In this document: positions 28,424 to 37,249 of the stretch, one piece after another | How positions within the stretch are numbered: the first letter of the stretch is position 1 | How the letters are laid out: each line of letters starts with the position of its first letter | DNA from: Bacteroidota bacterium | GTDB taxonomy: Bacteria > Bacteroidota > Bacteroidia > Bacteroidales > Bacteroidaceae | Reading direction: 5' to 3' | Assembly (NCBI GenBank): GCA_023458215.1 | Contig: JAEXAJ010000131.1 | Span: 1 to 39,042, forward strand | Length of the DNA: 39,042 bases | Made by a program: the position numbers and the translations under genes | The notes under the pieces: model-generated | Seen by the model: the letters and a program-made list of their open reading frames with translations, nothing else | Database searches by the model: none | What the model was told of the DNA's origin: nothing

Positions 28424-30094
28424 TCAATATCCGGGATTGTTTTTCTTCTCCAGTTTGTAGTTAATCTGTATCTCATCTTCGGGTATGGGGAGCAATTCAT
28501 GTTTCCCTTTCTGGAAGTTTGTACCGGCCGGATAAGTAACTCTTGTGGACGTATTCAGCTGCGTTTTCTCGCCGAAAAGCTGAACAGCCTCTTTCATAAT
28601 TCCCCATCGGATCAGGTCGTACTTGCGTTGACTTTCGAATGCCAGTTCAAAACCACGTTCCCAGTAAAGGGCGGTGTGGAATTTGCCTTTTTCCTCTTCG
28701 TCATTAATGAAATCGAGATTGAAAACCTTAGGAGCTTTTAAGAGAGATGCATAGTTGGCGGAAGTTATTTCGGTGGCACCTGCACGGCGGCGGACGCTGT
28801 TCAACAATTCCCATGCTTTGGGCGTGTTTCCAATTTCATTATAAGCTTCTGCTGCCATAAGCACGACGTCGGCATAACGCAGAAGGCAGAAATTGACGTC
28901 CGTATAGTTGGGCTCTTTATAGCCGATAGGCATCCATTCGCGGCGCCACTTGCCCGGAGTCCAGTTGCTTGCACTGCTTTCTACCTTTTCGTGTGTTTGC
29001 AAGGCGGCGTTCCATTTCCAAGTATAGGTACAGATGGCAATATCCCGTCGTTCGTCTTTCTCATCAAAGAACTTTTTCCATTCGGGAATGACACGGAAGT
29101 TGACGGCAGCACGTCCCATCACACTGTTGGCATCTGCCGAAGTACTTGGCGCATCTACCAAGCCGCCGATATAGGTACCCCAGCAGCCGTTTGTACCGGG
29201 ATAGTAGAAGGCTACTTCAAACAAGCTCTCTTTAGAGCCGAGTTTGCCCGCCGAGAAATCTTTGAAAAGTGCCGCATAACCTCCGTCATAGAAACCGTGA
29301 TAACCGCCTTGGCTTTGAAAAGCTTCCCATTGTTTAATGACCGCTTTGTAATAGCTTTGGCGTTCGGATTCTTCGGGCTGTGTGATTTTACCATCCGGTT
29401 GTAAGCTGTAACCGGCACGGGTCAGCAATACACGCATCAGTAATGCACGGGCTGCACCTTGAGAGGCACGTTCGGGCGATGTTGAGACGGTAGCCCAAGG
29501 CATGTGTCCGCCGGCAAAAGTAAGGTCTTCTATAATTTGGTCATAGATCGTTTCACGGTCTGTACGGGGCTGGTAGGCGTCTTCGTACTTAGCAGAATAG
29601 GTGGTTTTGAAAGGTACATCCCCCCAGTATCGTACTAAGTCGAAAGCCGATTGTGCACGCAGAAACTTGGCTTCGGCTACAAGGGCTTGCAACTTATCAT
29701 CTTTGGAGTAGCCTTTCATGCTTTCAATGCCGCTGATGCTGTAGTTTGCGCGGTTGATGCAGGTGTATTTCCCTTTCCAGACATCATTCACCCACTGGTT
29801 GGACGGGCGCACAGTGTAGTGGGCCAAGTCACGGCGGGTATTGTCGCTGCCTGTACCGTAGACGTAATACATATCGTCCGAGCAAGGTATTGCCATGCCG
29901 TCTTTGGAACCATAGAGGCTGGGTAGCACGTTGTAGATGCCTATTATAGCCATATCAGCCTTTTCGGCAGTGGTGAAGTAATCTTTGCGTTCATAATAAG
30001 AATCCGGTTGTTCGGTCAGTGTTTCTTCGCAGGCGGTGGTCATCAGTAGACTGGTTGCTAGAAACAGTATATGGAGGAATTGATTTCGTTTCAT
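28424..30094 (-). CDS. SusD-like outer-membrane glycan-binding lipoprotein (operon B)
   Basis: A 556-aa partner of the adjacent SusC. Lipobox ends MTTAC, followed by acidic EETLTEQ, consistent with surface exposure. SusD landmarks: AEKADMAIIGIYN, LVAEAKFLRAQSAFDLVRYWGDVPF, LLRYADVVLMAAEAYNEIG, LNSVRRRAGA, LYWERGFELAFESQRKYDLIRWG and a C-terminal LLPIPEDEIQIN. It begins 12 bases after the SusC stop. No surface glycan-binding protein or hydrolase gene follows; the next gene belongs to the fimbrial-type operon. A weak 7-bp inverted repeat at 28392-28416 follows the stop but lacks a T tract. Confidence 0.95.
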   Translation of the reverse strand: MKRNQFLHILFLATSLLMTTACEETLTEQPDSYYERKDYFTTAEKADMAIIGIYNVLPSLYGSKDGMAIPCSDDMYYVYGTGSDNTRRDLAHYTVRPSNQWVNDVWKGKYTCINRANYSISGIESMKGYSKDDKLQALVAEAKFLRAQSAFDLVRYWGDVPFKTTYSAKYEDAYQPRTDRETIYDQIIEDLTFAGGHMPWATVSTSPERASQGAARALLMRVLLTRAGYSLQPDGKITQPEESERQSYYKAVIKQWEAFQSQGGYHGFYDGGYAALFKDFSAGKLGSKESLFEVAFYYPGTNGCWGTYIGGLVDAPSTSADANSVMGRAAVNFRVIPEWKKFFDEKDERRDIAICTYTWKWNAALQTHEKVESSASNWTPGKWRREWMPIGYKEPNYTDVNFCLLRYADVVLMAAEAYNEIGNTPKAWELLNSVRRRAGATEITSANYASLLKAPKVFNLDFINDEEEKGKFHTALYWERGFELAFESQRKYDLIRWGIMKEAVQLFGEKTQLNTSTRVTYPAGTNFQKGKHELLPIPEDEIQINYKLEKKNNPGY

Positions 30095-30106
30095 GGTTTC
30101 TATTAT

Positions 30107-33100
30107 TTAAAAGGTGATGTTTAATCCGAAGATGAAGGAACGGCTGCGTGGACAGGCTCCATAGTCAACGCCTGGTGTCAGGTTGCTGCCCATGGTCGAT
30201 ACTTCGGGGTCGAATCCGCTGTAAGGAGTCCACACAAAGAGGTTGCTGCCTGTAGCATAGAGACGCAGTCCTTGGATGGACGCTTTGCGTAACATCTGCC
30301 GGGGAAAGGTATAACCGATGCTTACATTGCTCAGTCGCAGGAACGAGGCGTCTTCTACCGCCCAGGAGTGGATGTATTTGTCGCCCATCTCCATATCATA
30401 AATGCAAGCTACTGTTTTGCCGGCATTGAGGGCTGCCAGTTGTGCGGGGTCGGAAACCAAGGCACCCTTGTCATCGATAAGCATCCAGCGGTTGCTGCTG
30501 TTGGCATGATTGAGCACACTGTAGTTGGTGGTGGCGGTCTTGGTGTTTGTCAACTTGGTGGCATTCAATACTTCGCCTCCGTAACTGAAACTGAGAAACA
30601 GACTGAAATCCCATTGTTTGTATTTGATGGAGTTATTCAAACCGCCGTAGAAGTCGGGGTTGGCATTTCCGATGACGGTCATGTCGTCTTCGTTTATCAC
30701 ATCGTCTTTGTTGGTATTGGCAAACTTCCACATACCGGGCTTTACGCTGCTACGGTCGCCCATGCAAGGTATCCCTTTCTTTAAGGTATAGGTCTTGGTG
30801 GCTCCGTCATAATCGAAGTCATCCACTTGATATAATCCCGAAGTCTTATAACCGTAGAACTGCCCGATAGATTTGCCTACCTCTATCTTATGCGTCTTTT
30901 GGGTATAGCCGAAAGCTGCTTCTTCCAGAAAGAACTGTTCGCCGGAGAGGGCTTCAATCGTATTCCGGTTATGGGAGATGTTGAAGTTGGTAGTCCAGGT
31001 AAAGTCTTTCTTCTGGATGTTGATAGACGTAACGGTCAGGTCGAATCCCACATTGCGCGTCTTGCCGATGTTGCGCATCACATTGGTATAGCCCGACGAA
31101 CTGGGTACGCGTGAATTGAGCAACAGATTGGTACTGTTATTAATGTAAAATTCGGGCGAGATAAGGAGGCGTTGTTCCAGAAAGCCTAAGTCCAACCCTA
31201 TATTCAACGTCCGGTTCGATTCCCATTTCAAGTCTGCACTCGGAATACCGGCGGGTGCATATCCCGGCGTCATTGCATCGTTACTGGGATATCCGGCGGA
31301 TGTGAGCAGGTCGAGCGACTGGTAGCTTCCCACGCGGTTGTTGCCCGCCATACCATACCCTATGCGTAGCTTCAAGTCGGAGAACAGGTTCATCTTCTTG
31401 ATAAACTCCTCTTCACCCAATCGCCAGGCACCTGAGATCGAAGGGAAGAAGCCCCACTTATTGCTTTTACTGAATTTGGAAGAACCGTCGGCACGGACGG
31501 TAGCTGTCAGCAGATACTTTTCACCCAGATTATAGTTGGCACGGGTGAAGAAAGAGATCAGCTTATCGTCATAGTTTACGCCCGAACGGATTTCTTTCGG
31601 TGTACCGAGTCCCATGTCATCCAGTCCGATATCGTTGTTGGGAAAGTTGGTGGCTGCGGCTCTGAGGAACTTGGTCCAGCGTGAAACCCATTCTTGTCCT
31701 AACATCAGGGTTAGCTTATGTTTCTTGTTGTGGCTGCGGTAGTCGTAGTTCAGTACGTTGGAGGTCTGGAAACTGCCGCTTTCGTTATAGAGAATGAAAC
31801 CGTTGATGCTCGAACGTTTCCCTTCTACAGATTTGGCTCCGAGGAAGTTATCCTGGCGGGAATTCTGATAACGCATACCGGTACTATTGCGGAAACTGAA
31901 CTGCTTGGTGAAGTTGAACGTAAACCCGCCGTTTGCCTGGAACGTCTTGAGCAGGCGTACTTTCTTCTCCTCCTGGGCTGAGATGATGGGGCTTTGCATC
32001 GGGTTCGACTCGTCATCTTCCAGGAAGGGGTCTTCTCCTTTTATCAAGTCACGGTCGTTGCCGGTCAGTCCGATAACGGGACGGTATTGCAAGATATGTT
32101 CCATCTTGTTGAAGCGGTTGGTGCTTTCCGAAGTACCCATGCCGTATATGTTGCTTTGGTCGTAACTGATGCGTGCATTCGCCTGAAAGCGGTCGGACGC
32201 TTTGTGAGACAAATTGAGGGAGATGTTATGCTTGTTGTTGCCACTCTTGATCATGGCACCCATATCTTTGAAGTAGGCATAACTCAAGCCATACTTTAAC
32301 TCCTTGTTGCCTCCCGAGATGCGTACACGGTAGTTTTGCGAGGTAGCTACACGTCCCAAGGCTTCTTCTTGCCAGTCAACGCCTTCACGGTTGCCATAAT
32401 TCTCCTGTATCTCCATGAACGAACCGTAAAGAGACTGAAACCTTCTGACACCATTCTCTCCGTTCAAAGCAAGACTGCGCTCATAGTCCAGCAGTACAAA
32501 CTCTTCGGGCGAGAGGACGGGCAGCTTACGGGCTATTTTCTTTATACCTATATAACTATCGAAATTGACGGTCATCTTGGAAGCGTCTTTTGTACCCTTC
32601 TTAGTAGTTATTACTACTACACCATTGGCGCCACGTGCACCGTAAATGGCAGTAGACGAAGCATCTTTCAAGATATCGATAGTTTCTATTTCGGCAGGGT
32701 CGAGGTTTGCCATACCGTCTTCACTGGGAAAACCGTCGATGACATACAGCGGTTCGTTGCTTTGCGTAATGGAGATACCTCCACGTACACGGATGGAGAC
32801 GGATGCCCCCGGAGCACCTTCGCTCTGCACGACTTGTACACCGGCTACACGCCCCACCAATGCCTGGGCGGCATCCGAAGTAGGAGTTTGCATCAGATCT
32901 TCACTCTTTACAGAGACTACGGATCCGGTCAGGTCGCCACGTTTGGTATAACCGTAGCCTGTAACGACAACCTCGTCCAGCACTTTGGCATCATCTTTCA
33001 GGGTGATGTCGATCTTGTTTCGTTCTTTAACGGGAACTTCTACCGTTGCCATACCAATATACGAAAATACCAGTACATCCTTTTTAGCATCGCTTACGGT

Positions 33101-33283
33101 GAGTGAGTAATGGCCGTCTATATTTGTGATAGTACCTACGCCTGCTTTTCCTTTAATGGTTACGTTGGCGCCTATCACTTCCAGGCCGGTTCCGTCAATA
33201 ACTTTACCGCTGACGGTGAGGCTCTGTGCATGGAGTTGCAGGCAGGATACAAACAGGCAGATTATAAATAGGATCTTCTTCAT
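30107..33283 (-). CDS. SusC-like TonB-dependent outer-membrane transporter (operon B)
   Basis: A 1058-aa transporter. Signal peptide (MKKILFIICLFVSCLQLHAQ), carboxypeptidase-regulatory-like domain (about 22-100, GKVIDGTGLEVIGANVTIKG), the EVVVTGYGYTKR segment, plug (about 115-235, IRVRGGISITQSNEPLYVIDGFPS...ILKDASSTAIYGARGANG), barrel to the C-terminal RSFIFGLNITF. It is clearly a different lineage from the operon A SusC, so the two pairs probably bind different fragments or glycans. It lies downstream of lyase 3 with a 135-bp gap containing a long inverted repeat. I see no perfect -7 box in that gap, so it may be read from the lyase 3 promoter. Confidence 0.96.
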   Translation of the reverse strand: MKKILFIICLFVSCLQLHAQSLTVSGKVIDGTGLEVIGANVTIKGKAGVGTITNIDGHYSLTVSDAKKDVLVFSYIGMATVEVPVKERNKIDITLKDDAKVLDEVVVTGYGYTKRGDLTGSVVSVKSEDLMQTPTSDAAQALVGRVAGVQVVQSEGAPGASVSIRVRGGISITQSNEPLYVIDGFPSEDGMANLDPAEIETIDILKDASSTAIYGARGANGVVVITTKKGTKDASKMTVNFDSYIGIKKIARKLPVLSPEEFVLLDYERSLALNGENGVRRFQSLYGSFMEIQENYGNREGVDWQEEALGRVATSQNYRVRISGGNKELKYGLSYAYFKDMGAMIKSGNNKHNISLNLSHKASDRFQANARISYDQSNIYGMGTSESTNRFNKMEHILQYRPVIGLTGNDRDLIKGEDPFLEDDESNPMQSPIISAQEEKKVRLLKTFQANGGFTFNFTKQFSFRNSTGMRYQNSRQDNFLGAKSVEGKRSSINGFILYNESGSFQTSNVLNYDYRSHNKKHKLTLMLGQEWVSRWTKFLRAAATNFPNNDIGLDDMGLGTPKEIRSGVNYDDKLISFFTRANYNLGEKYLLTATVRADGSSKFSKSNKWGFFPSISGAWRLGEEEFIKKMNLFSDLKLRIGYGMAGNNRVGSYQSLDLLTSAGYPSNDAMTPGYAPAGIPSADLKWESNRTLNIGLDLGFLEQRLLISPEFYINNSTNLLLNSRVPSSSGYTNVMRNIGKTRNVGFDLTVTSINIQKKDFTWTTNFNISHNRNTIEALSGEQFFLEEAAFGYTQKTHKIEVGKSIGQFYGYKTSGLYQVDDFDYDGATKTYTLKKGIPCMGDRSSVKPGMWKFANTNKDDVINEDDMTVIGNANPDFYGGLNNSIKYKQWDFSLFLSFSYGGEVLNATKLTNTKTATTNYSVLNHANSSNRWMLIDDKGALVSDPAQLAALNAGKTVACIYDMEMGDKYIHSWAVEDASFLRLSNVSIGYTFPRQMLRKASIQGLRLYATGSNLFVWTPYSGFDPEVSTMGSNLTPGVDYGACPRSRSFIFGLNITF

Positions 33284-33323
33284 AATGAGTTTTTTTGTGG
33301 TTATGAATGAAATGACAGAGAGG

Positions 33324-33408
33324 TTTTAGACATAAGAACAAAAGAACAAATTAGGAAACATAGGTTATATCATTTAGTGAATATGTTCTTTTGTTCTTAT
33401 GTCTAAAA
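33324..33408. repeat. Perfect 25-bp inverted repeat between lyase 3 and SusC of operon B
   Basis: Arms at 33324-33348 and 33384-33408 are exact reverse complements and flank a 35-base AT-rich loop. In the minus-strand transcript this makes a strong hairpin but it is not followed by a T run, so a simple intrinsic terminator is unlikely. It may block 3' decay of the lyase mRNA, attenuate SusC expression, or be a remnant of a small mobile repeat. No target-site duplication is seen at its edges. Confidence 0.85.
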
Positions 33409-33418
33409 AACAATATTC

Positions 33419-35944
33419 TTATTCCGGTTTTGCCCCTGTAAAGGAAGGTTCGAAACTCGGCATTTCGTACAACGACTGTTTGCCGTCTATTTCATCGTAC
33501 AATACGGAAGCGCCTTTAGTATAAGCATATTTCTTGCCACCTATCTCTATCTCAGTACTGCCGAAGCTGAATTGTGCCCCGTTATCCGGATTGTTAATAC
33601 TGATTGCAGCAGGTTTGCCCGGGTCCATTTCGGCTTTGATGTTCCATTTGCCACTGCGGAAGTGATTGCCGTTACGACTGAGCATCTTCCGGCTTCTTCC
33701 GTCGGGCAATATCTGAATAATGGTAAGTACACGGTTGGCACTGCTCGGAGTAAAGGCAGCGGTGAGGTGCCACTGATTGGGTATCTTGCGGTTGTGCTTG
33801 ACGAGCTTCGCATTAGGGGCGGCTACAAACTGGTCTGTTTGAGACAACGTATAGTCACTGTTACTGAATATCTGGGCAAGCGAGGAGAATTTCTTCTCGT
33901 CATAGCGGGTAGTCAGCAACTTGCTTTGCTCGTCTATCTGGAATTGTACGGGGCTGTGGAGCAACCAATCCCAACGTACCGGCTTTTCGGCTTCCATTTC
34001 GTCATAGATCACTACGATATCGGGATGCAGCATGAAGAGATGGCGGCGATAGAGCTTCAGCGGTGTTTCTCCAAAACCGTTTTCTACCGATTGTTCTACT
34101 TTGCTGTCTGCGAAGAACTTCTCCCACATAGGATATTCGCTGATACCCGAATAGGCATTAGAGGCGTCTCCCAAGGCGTATGAGATATTCTTTCCGTTCA
34201 GTGCCCGTACTATTTTGCCGTAGCCTTTGGTAGAGAAGGGCTGCCCTATTCCATCTACCAAAATGGTGTTGTGGGCACGGGTATGGCGATAGGAGAGCAG
34301 GTTATGCGGGTCGCTGAAGTTAAGGTAGTATCCGGTGGAGCGATATACCGGAACACCCCGATAGTGCAGGTTGAAACCATTCTGATCGGCCAGTGTATGG
34401 CTTCCTGAACCGTAAGAACTGGAGCGGAAACTCAGGAATAGGTTGTTTCTATATCCGTTGAGGTCGGAGTGCATCATCATTTCGCCGGTATCTTCCAGCC
34501 AAAGGGCTTTGGGAGCATCTGCGGGAAGTGTTTCTACGGGGTCATAGTTCTTGGATGCCGAACGGGCAATGCGGTAAAGGCGTATGTCAAAGTCGCCCCC
34601 GGCATTCTTGCATTGGGTGGCATACCAGGCAGCATACGTATCTCCTGTTTCACGGGCTATGAAATCGGCAAAGGCAGTGCGTTGCTTCGGAGGGATTGCT
34701 TCGCCTTCATTACCATCGCCAAAACCGGCACTCATCGAACGGGGCGGCCATACGTAGGCCATTGTCCTTCCGGCATTCTGATACCAGGGGTGTTGCAGGA
34801 AGTCGGTCTTTGTTACATACGACATCAGGCTGGGGACGTAGAACAGGGTTTTCAGATTGGCATCGAAATAGCCGTGTCCGTTGTGCCACTCTCCGTCTCG
34901 GTTGAAGCCGCTGGCGGGGGCACGTGCCGTCCATAGTTCATAGCAATATTCCAGTATCTCTTTGCCTTGAGGATCTTTGTCGCCAAATAGCAGTCCTATC
35001 TGCAACATCTCGCGGAAGGCACGTTGCCAGTAGTGGTTGTCGAAAATGTGGTTTTCTACTTCGCCGGTGCGTTGGGTGTTATGATGTGCTTTGGCGGCTT
35101 TGAAGACGAGTTGTTTGAGTTGCTCGCGTTCGGTTTCGGAGAATTGGTTGTAGCAGAGGTCGTAGGTATGTGTCAATACATAGAGCAGGTCGCCGGCATA
35201 GAAGTCATTTTTCAATAGCTTTTCGTTGGGGGTGGCTTTCAGCAGTTGGCGCACAAAAGCTACCATTTTGTTGCCGTAGGCTTCATCGCCCGTCAGTGCA
35301 GAAGCGGTGTGCATATGGCAAAAGTAGAGGGCGGCTTTTCCGGCCACGTCAAAGGGGTTGGGGGCGGATTGGTAGTCAAAGTCGAGTCCCATCTTGGCTC
35401 TGCGAATCATATCCTGATATTCCGGGTGAGTTTGAATGCTCTTGTGTGCTTTCTCGATGTCTTCATTCAAGAAACAATAGAGACGTGGGCTTTCGGTGGG
35501 CATGTTCTTGAAGAACACTTCGAAGGAGGGTGTTACAAATTGGGGTATTTCGTCCGAGATAGTGAAATCGTATGTCTCGCTCCAAGGTAGGGATGTTCCG
35601 TCTTGGGTGACCGAACGGAAGCGCCAGTACCACGTACCGTTGCTTAATACTTGATGTGGGTTGAACATACACCACAGCAAGGGTTTTGAAGTAATAGTAT
35701 GGCCTACAGGGAATGACTTGTCGGTAGAGAGTTCAAATTGGAGAAACTCCGCTTTGCGCATCCCTTTGGGAACCAACAAGGGAGTGGGGTTCAGGTAGGG
35801 AGTATGAAAAGATTGCGGATAAGGAATTTCGCGCATATTTTCGTGTACACGTACCAGAGATGTTTTTTGAGCAGTGGCATACCCTGTACCTATCAGCAAT
35901 GACATGAGGGTTACAAATAGCAGTTGAAAGGACTTTGTTTTCAT
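33419..35944 (-). CDS. Heparinase II/III-type polysaccharide lyase 3 (DUF4962 type)
   Basis: An 841-aa paralogue of lyases 1 and 2 with an ordinary signal peptide (MKTKSFQLLFVTLMSLLIGTG, then YATAQ), hence probably periplasmic. Same architecture: FN3-like domain (about 45-130, WCMFNPHQVLSNGTWYWRFRS), alpha/alpha toroid, heparinase II/III sandwich. Putative catalytic residues are Asn303-His304 (DNHYWQ), Tyr359 (WHNGHGYF) and His516 (GSGSHTLADQNGF). It differs from the others at these sites by Tyr after the His and Ala-Asp in the SHTLADQ block, perhaps reflecting altered specificity. It is the first gene of operon B, ahead of SusC and SusD. The candidate regulator motif at 36042-36070 lies upstream. 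Substrate unknown. Confidence 0.86.
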   Translation of the reverse strand: MKTKSFQLLFVTLMSLLIGTGYATAQKTSLVRVHENMREIPYPQSFHTPYLNPTPLLVPKGMRKAEFLQFELSTDKSFPVGHTITSKPLLWCMFNPHQVLSNGTWYWRFRSVTQDGTSLPWSETYDFTISDEIPQFVTPSFEVFFKNMPTESPRLYCFLNEDIEKAHKSIQTHPEYQDMIRRAKMGLDFDYQSAPNPFDVAGKAALYFCHMHTASALTGDEAYGNKMVAFVRQLLKATPNEKLLKNDFYAGDLLYVLTHTYDLCYNQFSETEREQLKQLVFKAAKAHHNTQRTGEVENHIFDNHYWQRAFREMLQIGLLFGDKDPQGKEILEYCYELWTARAPASGFNRDGEWHNGHGYFDANLKTLFYVPSLMSYVTKTDFLQHPWYQNAGRTMAYVWPPRSMSAGFGDGNEGEAIPPKQRTAFADFIARETGDTYAAWYATQCKNAGGDFDIRLYRIARSASKNYDPVETLPADAPKALWLEDTGEMMMHSDLNGYRNNLFLSFRSSSYGSGSHTLADQNGFNLHYRGVPVYRSTGYYLNFSDPHNLLSYRHTRAHNTILVDGIGQPFSTKGYGKIVRALNGKNISYALGDASNAYSGISEYPMWEKFFADSKVEQSVENGFGETPLKLYRRHLFMLHPDIVVIYDEMEAEKPVRWDWLLHSPVQFQIDEQSKLLTTRYDEKKFSSLAQIFSNSDYTLSQTDQFVAAPNAKLVKHNRKIPNQWHLTAAFTPSSANRVLTIIQILPDGRSRKMLSRNGNHFRSGKWNIKAEMDPGKPAAISINNPDNGAQFSFGSTEIEIGGKKYAYTKGASVLYDEIDGKQSLYEMPSFEPSFTGAKPE

Positions 35945-36041
35945 AATAGTATATTTTGTTCTTTTCGTATCGCTAAAGTAGCCCTTTTGCCGATAAATAG
36001 CTTTTGCGCCTGTTCCGGGTATTTGTAGTCCGGTTTATTTA

Positions 36042-36070
36042 GCTTTCAAGTCTGTGCAGCGGACTTTCAT
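36042..36070 (-). promoter_or_regulatory. Candidate HTCS operator upstream of operon B
   Basis: Minus-strand ATGAAAGT, TGCACA and GAAAGC blocks in the same order as at 17721-17750, with the two GAAAG cores 21 bases apart. It lies about 98 bases before the lyase 3 start. A perfect -7 box at the spacing seen in operon A is not visible, so the promoter here is weaker or differently placed. Confidence 0.5.
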
Positions 36071-36171
36071 TTTTGTGCTAAAAACTGTTTTCCGGTGCTA
36101 GGAGGATCGTTAAAAGAACTTTTCCGGGCATCTTATTTCTCTTCTCTGTGTTCTTTCATTCTTCGAAGTAC

Positions 36172-36179
36172 CATCTTTG
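36172..36179 (+). promoter_or_regulatory. Possible -7 element of the recombinase gene
   Basis: CATCTTTG matches seven of eight positions of TAnnTTTG, 37 bases before the recombinase start codon. No -33 box is obvious. The rest of the 272-bp gap 35945-36216 holds the operon B upstream motif and nothing else I can name. Confidence 0.35.
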
Positions 36180-36216
36180 GAGAGATATTCTATGACTTAC
36201 TAAACAACTGTATGTT

Positions 36217-37200
36217 ATGAAAAGGGAAAGAAAGAAAAAGGAAAAAGAAGAGGAGCCGATAGACTTTACCGACTTTATGCTTCGGGTAATTAATGAGTTG
36301 GAAGAGGAAGAGCGTTACAGCACGGCACATGTGTATTGGTATGCTTACCAAGCTTTCGCGGAGTTTGTAGGCGGTGGTAAGATCTTCTTCGGAGCCATCA
36401 ATCGCTACTCGCTGAAACGTTTCGAGAAGTACGAGGGCGACCGGCAGAAGAAGTGGAACACGATTTCTACGTATGTCCGTGCCCTGCGGTCGGTGTATCA
36501 CCGGGCGGTAGATGCAGAAGTGATTCCCGGCGAGTATCGCCTGTTCAGTGGTGTGTTTACGGGTACAAAGGTGGAGCAGAAGCGGGCATTGCAGGACGAA
36601 GAGATGCGACGGCTGCTGAAGGATGATGAGTTGTGCGAACCTTTGTGCCAAGCACGAGATTTGCTCTCGTTGATGTTCCGTCTGCAAGGCATGCCCCTGG
36701 TGGACTTGCTGCACCTGCACCGGGGCGACCTGCACACCGATGCCATCGGCCTCACCGTGCTGACTTGCCACCGCCAGAAGACGGGCACGCCGCTACGGGT
36801 AACCGTCACTGCCGAGGCATTGGCACTGATTGACCGCTATCGCAGCACCGATCCCGCCTCGCCCTACCTGCTATGCTTCTTCGACGGTATTACCGGAGCC
36901 AAAGACATCTACCATGAGTACTGCCGCCAACTGCGACTGCTCAACAGTAGATTGGCCAAGCTGGCTGCTTTCCATGGACTGACCGGCGTGCGGGTAAGCT
37001 CGTACACTGCCCGCCATACTTGGGCTACGGCTGCCAAATACTGTATGGTGCCCGAAAGCGTGATATCCGAAGGACTAGGACATTCATCGCTCGAAGTGAC
37101 TCGCACGTACCTGAAAAGTTTTGAATGCGGAGAACTGGAATTGGCTAACAAACTTGTGATGGCACGTGTTCTTCTCGGAGAGGCAAGTTGTTGGAAATGA
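36217..37200 (+). CDS. Tyrosine-type site-specific recombinase (DNA invertase class)
   Basis: A 327-aa cytoplasmic recombinase, probably the enzyme that flips the adjacent promoter segment. A highly charged N-terminus (KRERKKKEKEEE) precedes a SAM-like core-binding domain (about 15-110) and a catalytic domain (about 125-320). Active-site residues by pattern: Arg155 (MFRLQGMPLVDLL), Lys188 (HRQKTGTP), Arg266 with Tyr263 in place of the first His of H-x-x-R (SSYTARHTWATAA), His289 (LGHSS), nucleophile Tyr298 (TRTYL). That Tyr substitution is, from memory, common in Bacteroidales invertases. The gene stops 11 bases before the left inverted repeat, the arrangement of locus-specific Bacteroides invertases. 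The second half is markedly G+C-richer. A phage or transposon integrase is less likely since no other mobile-element genes are nearby. Confidence 0.88.
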   Translation: MKRERKKKEKEEEPIDFTDFMLRVINELEEEERYSTAHVYWYAYQAFAEFVGGGKIFFGAINRYSLKRFEKYEGDRQKKWNTISTYVRALRSVYHRAVDAEVIPGEYRLFSGVFTGTKVEQKRALQDEEMRRLLKDDELCEPLCQARDLLSLMFRLQGMPLVDLLHLHRGDLHTDAIGLTVLTCHRQKTGTPLRVTVTAEALALIDRYRSTDPASPYLLCFFDGITGAKDIYHEYCRQLRLLNSRLAKLAAFHGLTGVRVSSYTARHTWATAAKYCMVPESVISEGLGHSSLEVTRTYLKSFECGELELANKLVMARVLLGEASCWK

Positions 37201-37211
37201 AACTTGTATAG

Positions 37212-37235
37212 TAGTTACTTGTTAGGTAACGGAAA
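37212..37235 (+). repeat. Left inverted repeat of the switch (recombination site)
   Basis: A 24-bp arm, exact reverse complement of 37512-37535. It contains the dyad GTTAC-TTGTTAG-GTAAC (37214-37230): 5-bp arms around a 7-base spacer, the usual layout of a tyrosine-recombinase core site. The base outside and the bases inside the 24-bp arm do not match, so the edges are sharp. Confidence 0.88.
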
Positions 37236-37249
37236 GGCCTAAACCACGA

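Noticed and set aside
32336..33106. 256-codon plus-strand frame inside susC of operon B
   Set aside because: It mirrors the conserved plug-domain codons of SusC and has no independent signal or motif.
33324..33408. Second DNA inversion site pair
   Set aside because: The arms enclose only 35 bases, with no promoter in the loop and no GTTAC-N7-GTAAC core, so inversion seems unlikely.
36190..36771. Open frame opposite the recombinase gene
   Set aside because: No recognisable motif; the plus strand carries all tyrosine-recombinase active-site residues in order.
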